A stretch of DNA of 64,000 nt. It comes from Cladorrhinum sp. PSN259. Taxonomy: Eukaryota; Ascomycota; Sordariomycetes; Sordariales; Podosporaceae. A program made the translations under genes and the position numbers. Positions 23,936-34,995 of the stretch are shown piece after piece (positions within the stretch are counted from its first letter, which is position 1; every line of letters starts with the position of its first letter). A model generated the notes under the pieces. It was not told the origin of the DNA, searched no databases, and saw only the letters and a list, made by a program, of their open reading frames with translations. Where the stretch lies: positions 186,001 to 250,000 of the forward strand of contig MU867066.1 in NCBI GenBank assembly GCA_033725935.1. Reading direction: 5' to 3'.

Positions 23936-25132
23936 TCAAGGTCGATACTCAACCACAAACCGCCTCTCGACCGTCTGCAGCACCACATCGCTGCCGTTGC
24001 CCTCATCTGGCTCACCATCAAACCTCAGGCTGACCTTTCCAGAGGCATCGCTGCCCATCACTTCGGCCTTGTAAAAAGTAGTGCTATCCGGATACAAAGC
24101 CAACACGGTCTTGCCCTTCTCAAGCTCAGGTAGCTCCGTCCCAGCACTCGGTATCTGGATCATGCTGCTTGCGCTTGTGCGGAATTCGCCCCTGTGTTCG
24201 GGTGCCAGGTCGGGGTCTGCATCCTGCACTTTGTACCTCCTTGACTTGCCCTCCCCAGAGACATGCTGCACTTTGCCCAACATCCACTCTGGATTCTGAT
24301 TCTCCGGCGTCGGTTTCGGTTTGAACACCACATCCTGTCCCTTGTAGAATAAGACCCTAGCCCGCTGTGCCGCCGCCGCAGCCGATCCGATGCCAGCATC
24401 GGGAGGCAGGCTGTCGGCCTTTCCTGGCGTGGCGCGGTCGTCACCTCCTCTTGGAGGCACGCTGTCACGGTTTGCCGAACGATCACTGCCAGCCAAGCTG
24501 CCACCCAGCTTTACTCTACCACCCACAGGCGATGGAACAGGAGAGTCTCCGGCGCCGTCAAACTCGTAGACAGAGTCCTTCATGTCGCGATCCCTGTCCC
24601 GCTCCTTATCTCTAGACTCCCGCTCTTCTTTTCGTTCTCGTTCTCTCTCACGTTCACGCTCCCTCTCCTTTTCTCGGTCGCGAGCTCCAAGTCCCCTAGC
24701 AGAGCTCGATCTCTGGCTGCTTGACAATAACCCACCCTGCCTGTCCCGCCCTCCGTGTCCTAGTCCACTGCCTGACGACTGTGCCTCTGAGTCTTCCCTA
24801 GCCTTTACCAGGGCCCTCAAGACGGTAACGTGCTCGATCAGAGCGTCGATGGCCAACTTGGACTGGTCAGACCCCTTCACGCCCTGTCGAAGCATATTGT
24901 CGAGCTTGGTCTCCTCGCTGGTCATATCAATATTTGACCCCTTGGAGTCTCGAGCCTTGGAGATGTAGCTGTCCTGTCCCACAACGGCGCGTATTGAGTC
25001 ATTGCTGGAGTTGACGCCGTCGACCATGGCGCGCATGTCATCCTTGATCTGGGACCAGAGGTGTGCCTCCTCGCCCTGAGTGCTGCCGCTGTTGCGGTTG
25101 GGACCGCGCGAGTTTCGGTTTCGCCCTGACAT
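23936..25132 (-). CDS. sgf29: SAGA-associated factor 29 (Sgf29)
   Basis: Single exon; 398 aa from MSGRNRNSRGPNRNSG (ATG at 25132). The frame is open upstream but that part is not protein-like and the start is chosen by sequence character. The N-terminal 130 residues are helical (TKLDNML, SKLAIDALIEHVTVLRALV), as in the Sgf29 coiled region. The middle is disordered with an Arg/Glu/Asp repeat block (24590-24680). The C-terminal 135 residues form the tandem Tudor SGF29 domain: VLFYKGQDVVFKP, WMLGKVQHVSGEGKSRRYKVQDADP, then KGKTVLALYPDSTTFYKAEV and VSLRFDGEPDEG. The family reads H3K4 di/trimethylation through this double Tudor and belongs to the SAGA/ADA histone acetyltransferase modules in the nucleus. 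YPDSTTFY supplies the aromatic cage region. The long Arg/Glu insert is the main unusual feature. Confidence 0.88.
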   Translation of the reverse strand: MSGRNRNSRGPNRNSGSTQGEEAHLWSQIKDDMRAMVDGVNSSNDSIRAVVGQDSYISKARDSKGSNIDMTSEETKLDNMLRQGVKGSDQSKLAIDALIEHVTVLRALVKAREDSEAQSSGSGLGHGGRDRQGGLLSSSQRSSSARGLGARDREKERERERERERERKEERESRDKERDRDRDMKDSVYEFDGAGDSPVPSPVGGRVKLGGSLAGSDRSANRDSVPPRGGDDRATPGKADSLPPDAGIGSAAAAAQRARVLFYKGQDVVFKPKPTPENQNPEWMLGKVQHVSGEGKSRRYKVQDADPDLAPEHRGEFRTSASSMIQIPSAGTELPELEKGKTVLALYPDSTTFYKAEVMGSDASGKVSLRFDGEPDEGNGSDVVLQTVERRFVVEYRP

Positions 25133-26184
25133 TTTGTCCTGTTCTTCTTCTTCTCTTTTTAATAAGTATATTAGCTGGGCAGCCACGCACTCCTCGTCCC
25201 CGGCCTTGGCCGACAATGATGGATGGATGAATGTCTTGGCAATTGAACAATGGAAAGAAAGCACTTGGAAAAGATAAAGATGACGATACACCTTGCGCGT
25301 ATCTGAGGGTATGACAAGTTGAATATTAAAGCAACTAAAATTCGAACACAAAGAATGTCAGAGTATAATTTTGTTGGGACTTGCGGAATTGGAGAAAGTT
25401 CAAGTAGCTTGACAGAAAGCATGAGCGAGGGCGCGTGTTATCGAAGTGGCAGAATTCGGGAAGGTGCATTAGGCGGCACGGGCGGTCAGCAGCTTCCCGC
25501 CCCCACGCGGCCAACAGAATAATTGAGACTGCAAATACCATTTACCACAACTAACACTAATAAAATGGTGTCCGCTGTCCCATACTTTAAGCATAATATT
25601 GCCCTTCAGAAAAAACAGTAAAATTTAAAACAAGGCAAAATAAAAAAAAGAAATCAAGTTAATGGGTGAAAAATGGTGAATCTGTGGTTGTGTTAGTGCT
25701 GGGAGCATGCCAGATTTAAAAGTCCCACTGTTAGTGAAGGTGTCAGTTTGCGCTACAAACAGTGCTTGATCCCGTAACAGAATTCTGGTTCGAAATTATG
25801 CCACACAGTCCCTCTGGCCACATCGAATGGCTCGGGGAACCCGACCCAACAACCTTTTATCAGTGTTGACGACGGGTGACATATAAAAGAGACTCGACGT
25901 CAAACGACATGCCCCAAGTTGCACTTTGCTACCCACGACACCTCTGCACAGTAGTTTGTTCGCAAAAGATCTCGGATACATCACAAAACGGGAAAGACAT
26001 TGACCAAACCTATGCTGAATGTAAATGTACGCACAATGCTGGATTACCAATTCTATAAAGATGTAAAGCAACCAGGATGTCATTCTTGCCTTGCCAACAC
26101 CTGCTGCCGATGCTTAATTACCCGAGTCCCAAGAATACACAATGCAATGCAATAATGAACAACTGGCCCTGACCGTCCGTGTTC
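25133..26184. other. Intergenic between two minus-strand genes
   Basis: Holds the Sgf29 promoter (CTTTT-rich near 25140-25160) and the 3' flank of the large gene on the same strand. AT-rich at 25545-25700. No gene is supported; the frame at 25796-26083 has no recognisable features. Confidence 0.5.
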
Positions 26185-29100
26185 CTAAAACTTCCTCCCA
26201 CCCAGCTTCTGTCTAGCCTTCAACAAGCCGCCCGCAAGCGCCTTCTGACTTGACTCCCCGCTCCCAGGCCGTCCCGGAACTCTGCTCGCCTGAGAGCTGG
26301 CAAACCGCTTAGGCACAACACTCTCCTTCTCCCTCGCAGGACCCAGTGAAGAGGCAGGAGCGGGCATGCTCACGCCTCTCGCGAAGTTCTTCCGCTTCGT
26401 CAATGTCAACTGTTTCTTCTTCTTGTTCTTCTCCACCCACCCAGAACCGTGAGGCAATGAGGACCCTGTATCTTGCTCCTCCCCCTCCTCCCCCTCCTCC
26501 TCGTCATCGACTTCCGAGGCCAAATAAGTCTCATCAATGTCGTCTTCAGCGTAATTCTCCTCCACGAGTGGTTCGGGGCTACTACTGAGGAGAGAAAACA
26601 CCTGAGAACCCTCAGGGATCTGGAAAGGCTGAGAAGAGGAAGAAAGGCTGTTCCGGGTTCCTTTCTGAGGGTAAGAAGAGCCAGGTTCGGCCTTGATAGG
26701 CGCCATAGAGTTGCGCTTGCCAGTGATTGCGGAGCCTTTGTTGGAGGATACAGGCTTCTTCGGCGACGGCTTCTCAATAGGCTTCTCAACCAACTTCCGG
26801 GCGAGCGTGGAGGGGCCAGTTTCAAAGCCATCATCCTCATTGGCTTCCTCCGGGGCAGGTTCCGCGTTGTATTCTTCTTCACTTTCTTCGTCAAGCCGTC
26901 TCATTGCTTCTTCATATTCTACATTCTTCACGACCGATCCAGAGTTCTTGACAGCGGCTGTGACAGAATTTGCTGGAGCTGACTGACTCCGGTTTGAAGA
27001 AGACTGGGTGGGAAATTCGCTTAATGACGGAAACGAGTCGTTAGACGATGCAGAAATCGACCTTTCCCGCTTAGCCGGCGAAGGACGTGGAGTGGGCTTG
27101 TCATCTTCGGCCTCGCTTTCAAGCTGTGGTGGCGGGCTTGATTGAAACTGGTTGAACGATGAGTCTCCCAAATCGATGCTAAAGTCGGGATCAACCTGTC
27201 TGCCACTGCGGACACTACCAGCATCTGACGTCCGAGGAAGACCTGCCAAGTTCGGGTACTGGACCCGGCCTTCTGAGCGAGGTGCGTCGACACCATCGGA
27301 GAAGCCATTGAACGGTCGGAGGAGGATGGGCTGGGAATCAACACCGTTCGAGGTAGTTTGTGAAACACCGATTTCGACTTGATTATGTTGCTGAGAGGAC
27401 TCAAAAACGGGAAGGACTTCGTGTGACATGTCTGCAAGCTGACGTGATGGAGAATTGCTGCTTCGATCTGAGCGCGCAGCCTCGGTGATGCAAGGGTCGA
27501 CTTCTTTCCGGAACCCAGCATCCTTGATCAATTGGCTGATCTCATTTCTCCTGTCTTCCGTCATAGAGACATCCTCCACCAGGTCGGAATGAGTCTGGCT
27601 AGGTTGCTGTTGATCTGAAGTGCGAAGGCCGGAATCTGGAATCACGCTTTCGTCGACGCGCTGTGCATCAAGCTCCGTCTGCAAAGAATTAACATCTTGT
27701 TTCTCCTGCTCGTCACGCCCAAATGTTGCAGAGGTTTGCGCACTAGTTATCTTGTTCCCATCCTCGTCTGAGAGGGGCGGTGCGTTTTGTGACTGCTGAG
27801 CAGATGGAGTGTTGGGGACGACATTGTCAGGATATTGGAGAATGCGCGGCTCCATCATATCATCGAACTCTACAGTTCGATAGCCTTGCTCCGACTCCTC
27901 ATCTTCTTCGTCCATGCCCACCATTTCGAACTTGTCATAGACCCGGTTGCCATCTTCATCATATACCTTCTCGTTTTGGTCCAGCATTCGGTCTCTCTTG
28001 GCGAGACGAACCCTGAAAGAGTTGCCGGCCTCAACATTGACGATAATGGCGGTTAGACTGATGACTTGAGGCTGCCAATTGGTTGCCTTGGACATCAGCA
28101 ATTGCTTCCATGTAAGTATCATGCCAGGTATGGCACCGTCGGCCACAAAAGCCGGAAGGGTTGAGAGATCGTCGGGAAGAGGGGGTAAATCCATTTCATC
28201 GTGATCTTCCGCATTCTCGTGCTCCCGGGTTTCTTGCGGCTCGTCGTCGTAGTTGAGAATCGTTTCACCATTCGCCGTGCTCTCATCATAGTTAAGCGTG
28301 CTGTTATCATAACATACCGACTCATCATCGTCTCCATTGTTGTCGCCATATTTCCTCCTCTTTGCACTTAAACGGCTATCATCTTGGAAGTCGGCCTGGT
28401 CTCGCTGCTTCCGCTTTGATCGACCACCCCGTTTGTTATCCTTTCGAAAGTATTGCTGTTGCGGATCCCACCGCTGGACGAAGGGGAAAGGCGGCTCACT
28501 CAGCTCAACCCCCTCCTGACAGCACTCGACAGCACGATAATTGATCTTTTCCCGCCAGGCCTCGGGGTCCACCTCTGCCTGCACGTCCTTGGCCTGCACG
28601 AGTTCTTCCTCCACCGGCTTGGCCGAATCAAGCAGCCTGTGGGTGACGTGCGGCCGGACATCAGCCATCAACGAACTGCGTACCTTGTCCTCGTCTTCCT
28701 TTGTCTTTGGGTTCTTGACTCCAAGGGCGCCAAACACTATCCGACGACCAGCATCTAGATCCAACTTGGATTTCCGTTGTGAAGATGAAGGTGCCTCGGA
28801 AATCTGAGCACTTGCAACACTGATCTCTACAGGACCCAAGACTCCCTCTTTATCCTTGCCAGCCCCGCCCTCCAATTCTTCGACGAGCATCTCAGTAAAG
28901 CCATTCAGACGCTCAAGCATTGCTGCCTTTTTGGCAGCAATGGACGCAGCGATATCAGCGGAAGCATCGATTTCAGCGGCATGCTCTGGAATGGGCTCCG
29001 CCACAGACTCCCCTCTTGCTGCAGCCTTTTTGGCACTTAACAAGGCTCTCCGACGAGCATTGCGTTTTTGCGTAGATCGCTTTCCCTGCCCGGGAATCAC

Positions 29101-31534
29101 GGGGGCTGGTGGTTCAGTAGGGGCTGACTTTCGAACACTTGGCTCGACAACTTTTGCAGAACTTGGCACCGATGCGGTGGTTTGCTCCTCAGATCGGGGC
29201 CTAGGAATGTCGCTTACGGATTCTTCATCACTAGAAGAACTGTCGTCACCGGAAGACTCATTGCCCGAGCGGTCGCCACTAGAGGAATCATTCTCGCTTG
29301 AGGAGTCTTGGTCGCTTTCCGAATCGCTTGCCGAACTGTTGCTTGATTTGCTGGAGTTACCATTGGCGCTTGACTGACTGGAAGCCTCGTCGTTGCTGGC
29401 ACCAGCCTCCTCCTCCTCCTCCTCCTCTGCCTCGTCCGAAGACGCCTCGCTGCTTGCATCGCCATGGCCTCCGTCAGCACCATCATCGGCGTCATCATCT
29501 TCATTGATGTCTTCGTGGTCGCTGTCCAGGGCCATGCCGCCATCGCTTTCATCTTCGCTCTCCTCGTCACTGTCGTCATCACCATCATCATCACCATCGC
29601 TGCTCCCATCGCTATCGACATCACTGTCGCTCTCTTCCGAATCATCGACATCAGATGACGAAGCCGACCCCGAGAGCTTCGGGTACTGCTTGGAGGAGGC
29701 GACCTCGGGACCACTATCATTACTGCTGTCGCTATCATTTTCGCTTTCGCTCTGATTATCGGATTGGGCTGCGTCCTCATCGAGCACGGCATCCTCGTCT
29801 GATGGCCCGGAAAGCTCTACATCCTCATCCTCCTGGTCGTCGAAGCCGCCAAAGTCGTCTTCAGATTCGCTCGAGTCACCATTAGAGTCTCCAAATTTGA
29901 TGTGCACCGGCATGTTTACATCCTTGCCAGATTTTCGTAGCTCTTCAGCCATGTGCCTGGATGCCGTGCCATCAAGGATAGAGCCACTGGGAAAACCATG
30001 CTGGTCGTAATGCTTGACAACGGAATCAACACATTCGGCGTCGCTCTTGGCATCCTCACCCTCATCCTCAAACTCACCGGTCTCGCCGGCCTCGTCGTTG
30101 TCGTCCACTGCCTCCGCATTTTGAATAAGTAGTTCCTCAGGGGTTTCTGTAGGCAGCCGAAGTGATTGGTAGTGCGCCAGCATCTCGCGCAAACTCTTCT
30201 TTGGTGTGCCAAATTCTCGTAGCTTGTTGTAAGAAGCTATTAAGCCGTCCCGATTCTGTGTCAGAACATCCTGGACCACATCTATTTTAATGCCTTTGTA
30301 GGCGGCCTGAAGGGCTGTGATTTTATCGAGTACGTCCAAGTCAAGAGTACGCTGCCCCTCCAAAGATTTGCAGTGCTCAAAAACAGCATCCATCCCGGAG
30401 GTTGGAGGGTACTTTTCTCGCACAGCTAGGTATGCCTTCGCCAGATTCATGCGTTGCTTTTCTAGCTCCTCCTTGCACTCTGCTATCGAGAGTCTCGGAA
30501 ATGCGGTGCTGAGCGCAATAATCTTCTCGTCATCAGTCAGGGAGTTCTCCTTGCGAGTCGGGCCCACAATGTTATTGAGATCCTCAGCCACATGGTCCTC
30601 GACTTCCTTATTATCCTTGAGCAGCGCCTCAAGCTCATCTTCGAGCTCGGACTCGTCGACGCTCGACAGATCATCTTCATCTTCATGGTTGGTGTTTGAA
30701 TCCCCGTCTTCTTCGTCATCGGGAAGAGGTTCGGTTTCGAGAAGTTCCCTATCCTGTACGGCCACCACTTCGACTTGGTCTTCCAGGGCTGCCGCTACCT
30801 CCTCCTCTTCCTCATCGAGAGCTTCATCCAGATCCTCAAGGCCGTCATCCTCTGACTCTTCAGCTTCCTCCTCGGCCCCCCCTTCAAAGTCGGAATCGTC
30901 ATCGTCGTCGTCGAGATCCAAGTCGAAGCGGACATTCCCCCGCCTCTGTCGTTTTGCTTCGCCATGCTGGGTAATGAGGAATTGCGGTTCCTCGTCGTCC
31001 TCTTGGTCTTGCTCGTATTCGTCTCTTCGGCGCTTGAGCGAGGGGATCTCTACTGGCGGTCGGTCTTGGGGTGCTCTGAGACGTGGACGTCCAAAGGGAA
31101 TGCCGTCAATCAGGTGTCTCCCAGCAGCTGAGATCTGGTCGCGGCCGCTTAATCGACGCTTTCTTCGGTCTTCAGTTACGAGAGGTCGGATACTACATGC
31201 AAACAACTATGGTTAGTTACTGCGTGAAGCCCAAAGGAGGGGTAAATGGGTGGCGTTGAGCTTACTAGACCTCCTCATCGGGGTCGAAGACATCTGCAAC
31301 TTCCTGGAAGTGGAGACAATCGAATGCCAACCCATTCTCTTTCCTCAGTTCGACGGTATAGTCCTCTAGACCCCATTCTGCGCTCTCGAGCGGCACAATG
31401 CCGTTGACCTGTTCTAGGAGACCTGCGACGGTGGGGTCGTTGTCGGTTTTGCAGCTGAAGACGATGCGGACCTCGGGGAGGGCATGTCGCTGGATCACCA
31501 GTCGCAGCCGCAGCTTCAAGCTACCTTGTGGCAT
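26185..31534 (-). CDS. Large acidic, disordered protein; candidate coilin ortholog
   Basis: Two exons, 31534-31266 and 31192-26185, with a 73-bp intron (GTAAGC...GTAG) that splits a Tyr codon (EEVYIRPL); 1758 aa. Residues 1-95 are a ubiquitin-like fold candidate (LKLRLRLVIQRHALPEVRI, VAGLLEQVNGIVPLES, EDYTVELR), followed by a basic RRKRRLSGRDQIS and GIPFGRPRL. A long Asp/Glu/Ser-rich disordered region follows, with a basic RNARRRALLSAKKAAARGES stretch within it. At about 965-1205 comes YRAVECCQEGVELSEPPFPF, then GAIPGMILTWKQLLMS, INVEAGNSFRVRL-like strands and VEFDDMMEPRIL. This arrangement matches coilin: an N-terminal self-association domain, a disordered middle, and an atypical Tudor-like domain ending in a segment like FWKELIDPRLI. 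Coilin scaffolds Cajal bodies. The remaining 550 residues are low-complexity. The N-terminal region may correspond to a fungal DUF in databases; I could not check. Confidence 0.7.
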
Positions 31535-32014
31535 TGTGTTGTGGGGTTGCCCTGAGGGGCGGTATTCTGGGAAGTCAAAAATGCCAGGATCGCTTGGAAT
31601 GGAATGAAATATACGTTGATGGGTTGAACGGTGTGAGTGATTAAGATTCCCCAAAACTTTAAGATTGGGTCGACAGAGAGGCAGTGGTTCAGAAATTCAG
31701 TGGTTTAGTTGACGCGTGGTGGACTTTGGCAGCGCGCCTGGCGCGATTCTGGAAAGTTACAGCGTCCTCATGCTTATCAGTGGAATTGGACTTATCAGTG
31801 TTGCCGACAAGCTTCGACCACCTCGGCAGCGAACCGACGCCATACAATGTCATGAGCCCTTGAAATGACATGAGCAAAAGAAAGCAACTATGATTAGCCA
31901 GAAACTTTATTTTTCTCTCCGTTCTCTCTTTTAACATCGCTCCAAAAAAGGTATCTATAGTACTCTATACAAAGTATATCACAATGCGCAATGCCCCGCA
32001 ATGAGTCTCATCAA
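31535..32014. other. Intergenic, promoter of the coilin-like gene
   Basis: 480 bp between two minus-strand genes. It contains the promoter of the coilin-like gene and the 3' end of the riboflavin gene. No gene and no clear motif were seen. Confidence 0.5.
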
Positions 32015-33295
32015 TCATCTGGGCACAGCGCCCATATCTAGCATGTGTCCCATCTTTTCGATCTGTTTGGAGTTTTGTCAGCTTTGGTGCTCCAAGTCAG
32101 AGTGCATTGAGAGTGAGCTTACCTTTGTCTTCAGATATCCCTCCACCTCGGGAGCTCTGAACCCTCCCCTACCCTTCCAGGACAGGGGCACCATTGCTAC
32201 CCGCTCTTTTACCACAATCTCCCTGTTTGGCCCTTCCACGGCGCGAATCTTGTCTGGATTGTTGGTGAGCAGCCGAACATCCTTCTGCCCAAGGTCGAGC
32301 AGCATGGCCGTAGCAAGACCATAGCTCCGAGCATCGGCGGGATGGCGCAACAACAAGTTCGCTTCGACAGTATCATTTCCCAAATCTTGAAGGTTATACG
32401 CCTTGAGCTTCTCCCCGAGTCCAATCCCGCGCCCTTCTTGCCGCAGGTAGATTATGATACCTCCCGCCTTGTTGGAGGGCAACGACATTAGGCGCGCAGC
32501 TTCATCCAGCTGCTCGCCGCAGTCGCACCTCGCCGACCAAACCGTCTCCCCCGTATAACACTCGCTGTGTATTCTAACGAGTGGTGGTTGTGCCTCCGTC
32601 TCTTGCGCGCCTGTCGGAGCCTGTTTAGGATCAACACTGGTTGTCCTCCCGGGATATAACCGCCCCGTGTACGCTCCTCTTATCAGCCTATCCATTTCAG
32701 TCTCTCCATCGCGCACGGCATCTAACGACTTGCTCCGGATGTTATTCCCGAATACAATTGCCAAGTGCTCCTTATTATCCACATTGTTGCTATAGAGATG
32801 CAAGAACATTTCGGCGCCGGTGGTTGTTGGGATGCGCGCGCGCACAATGCATTCTACCTCGGGCAAGGTCTCGAGCAGTCGGGGGTGTTTGTTGCCACAT
32901 CCTCCTGACGGGATAGAGCTGTCAACGGGAACGCCGCGGGGTTCTTGGAGTAGGAGCGAAGGGGTGGAGGTTCCTGGCGTCGAAGGGGGTGTGAAGGCTG
33001 GAGATAGTAGCGAATCGGGAGGCGGTTGGTTTAGGGGCGTTTCTGGTGCGAACGACAAAACTGAGGATGCGCCATCATCATCGGGGTTCGCTGATTGCGC
33101 CGACGGTGCGGAGGAAGAGAGAGCGGGGTCGACTGAGACAGAGAAGTCTGGCTGTGAGACATCGACGTCATTGTCGCTTGAGCGCTGTGCTTCGGTTCTT
33201 GGGGAATAAAACGAGGGCAATTGGCTTGTCTCAGTTTGCTGCCATTGCGACTGCTGCTGTTGTTGTGGTGGTGGTGGCGGTTGTGTTGCTGGCAT
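32015..33295 (-). CDS. rib1: GTP cyclohydrolase II (riboflavin biosynthesis)
   Basis: Two exons on the minus strand, 33295-32123 and 32062-32015, with a 60-bp intron (GTAAGC...AACAG); 406 aa. The second exon encodes the conserved C-terminal IEKMGHMLDMG... after YLKTK. Upstream of the ATG at 33295 there is no other ATG in the open frame, so this start was chosen. Residues 1-150 are Gln/Pro/Ser-rich and probably disordered. The enzyme domain follows: RIHSECYTGE, WSARCDCGEQLDEA (three Zn-binding Cys: C, CxC), YLRQEGRGIGL (catalytic loop with Arg and Glu) and LLTNNPDKI. It converts GTP to 2,5-diamino-6-ribosylamino-4(3H)-pyrimidinone 5'-phosphate, the first step of the pathway. It is divergent from the cellulase gene, separated by 1.7 kb. 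No riboswitch-like element was seen. Confidence 0.93.
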
Positions 33296-34635
33296 ATTGA
33301 AGGGTCCCAAGAAGGGGGGGGAGGTCCAGTGGCTTGTCCGGGCCGAAGGTTCCAAGGTTGCGCAGTGTGCTAGGGGATGCAAGGGACGGACAGAAATGGC
33401 GTGCACGACGTAACGTTGGCAGCAGAACAGACAGGACTCTGAGAAAAGATGTAAAAAAAGGTTTCAAAGAAGAATTCCCCAGTTTCGCGATGACGAGCTT
33501 CAATCTTACCGGGCCGACGGGCGATTTGGCAGCGCACCTGGCAACATTGGAAGCATTAGTCATGGGGTCTTCCAGGCCCTTGGAGTTCGGGTCCTGCTGG
33601 TTTCCTCGTGGGGTTGGCTTGTGAAATTTTGCGGGGTTTCCGGAGACTGATCGGCAACTACCCGCGAACCCCGAATTTCTCATCAGAAATTCCAATTCAT
33701 CACCAATTGTTGGTCAGCAACCATCAGCAAAGGATCAATTGCTTCGTCACCTGCACTTGTCGTGCCTCAGCCTGTCAGACACACTTTGACCGCTTCTCTG
33801 CCGGGCAACAGAGGCGTCTATCAAATCCGTGATTTTGATGATAACTCGCATTGCACAGTTCAATTGCTTATGTACTCCGGGCAATTCATTGCATCTAGTC
33901 TAAACAGCCAATAAGACATAGCAATTCACTGCATGGTTGATGATCTTCAGCCTCAGCACCATCTTTTGTGGAGGGGTGATATTGACGACTTTAACATACG
34001 TAGACATGCTGACAATTTTATTGTCGGTCGACAACTTTAGGATTGATGCTGCTCCCGTCCCTACCAGGTATTCTTCCGAGTTTCGGACCAGCGCGTCGCG
34101 CTTCAGTAACAGTGGGCAATATCGACAGCGTCCAACGGAAATGCGATGCTACAGATGCAGCCGTTAACCATGTCCAATTCTAGAACTTCAGATGGCGTCA
34201 GTTTGCGCACAATGCCTTGCTGCGGCTCGTGAAGGCAAGGCATGACATTGCTTCAGTATCACGCAAGTGTTGGATGGAGGATTAAAGGAGCATCAAGGCG
34301 AGCAAGATCGGGCCCATGGACCGAGGCAATATAATCCCGTGCTTCTCGCCGAGTCTATGCTTTGCGATGGGAAATTGATTCCCTGCAAATTGAGGTCATC
34401 CAGGCATGTCAGGTCGCGCTTAGGTTCCGCAAAGGTCCTTGGAAGGGCATGGCAGCCATGGAGAGAGAGCTGGAGAAATGCTGGGGGAGATTACCTTCTC
34501 CACGCTTCCCCACGAACTCCCTCAAGGGGCCACACGGTTGCTACCGCACGCATTGTTTCTGTATTTCCCGATTGGGACAATGGAGGATACGGATCTTCGG
34601 GAGGACAACCGGGAGCCGCATGCCAGGCCAAGATC

Positions 34636-34641
34636 TTAGCC
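34636..34641 (-). promoter_or_regulatory. Possible XlnR/XYR1 site (GGCTAA)
   Basis: TTAGCC on the plus strand, that is GGCTAA on the minus strand, about 355 bp upstream of the GH6 start. GGCTAA is the binding motif of XlnR/XYR1, the activator of cellulase and xylanase genes in fungi. A hexamer match alone is weak evidence. Confidence 0.35.
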
Positions 34642-34840
34642 TACCCACGCGATGTGTCGTTCCGAGTGGAACACGGCCAACTCTGTACATGGTGCCGGCA
34701 AGACAGCGCGCTCAAGCCCGGAGAGGCCCATCAACATCCTTGCCGGACCTTGTCGACACCATGCCATGACAACTTGGCCAGCGGAGGACGGTGGACTGGC
34801 CATGGCAGCCCAGATGGGAAGATGGGAAGGCCGGAAATCG

Positions 34841-34846
34841 TATAAG
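34841..34846 (+). promoter_or_regulatory. TATA-like box of the GH6 gene
   Basis: TATAAG, followed by AGAACC, sits 155 bp upstream of the start codon at 34996. The spacing would give a leader of roughly 100-120 bases. Confidence 0.45.
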
Positions 34847-34995
34847 AGAACCACGGGAGAACCCAAAAGCCCATGATGGAAGAGAATTGTGTTGTCACCC
34901 CAGCCAGTCTTTCAACTCTCATCCTCTTCGAGTCTCTGATTCACTTCTGTAGACCCTGAGCTAGACAAGGCAAGGAACACATTCACACCTTCACC

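Larger units (their letters stand above)
33296..34995. other. Divergent intergenic region, GH6 promoter side
   Basis: 1.7 kb between the divergent riboflavin and cellulase genes. The cellulase side contains a TATA-like TATAAG at 34841 and a GGCTAA site (as TTAGCC) at 34636-34641. The plus frame at 34267-34845 starts at GTG, has no domain and overlaps the promoter; I do not call it. 33830-34100 is AT-rich with nothing recognisable. Confidence 0.5.

Noticed and set aside
26346..31216. Ser-rich plus-strand frames across the coilin-like gene (for example 30317-31216)
   Set aside because: They are shadows of acidic codon runs (GAC/GAG/GAA) read from the other strand.
33296..33406. N-terminal extension of the riboflavin enzyme to 33406
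   Set aside because: It would start at GTG; no ATG occurs before 33295.
34267..34845. 192-codon plus-strand frame upstream of the cellulase
   Set aside because: It begins at GTG, lacks conserved features and overlaps the likely TATA box and promoter.
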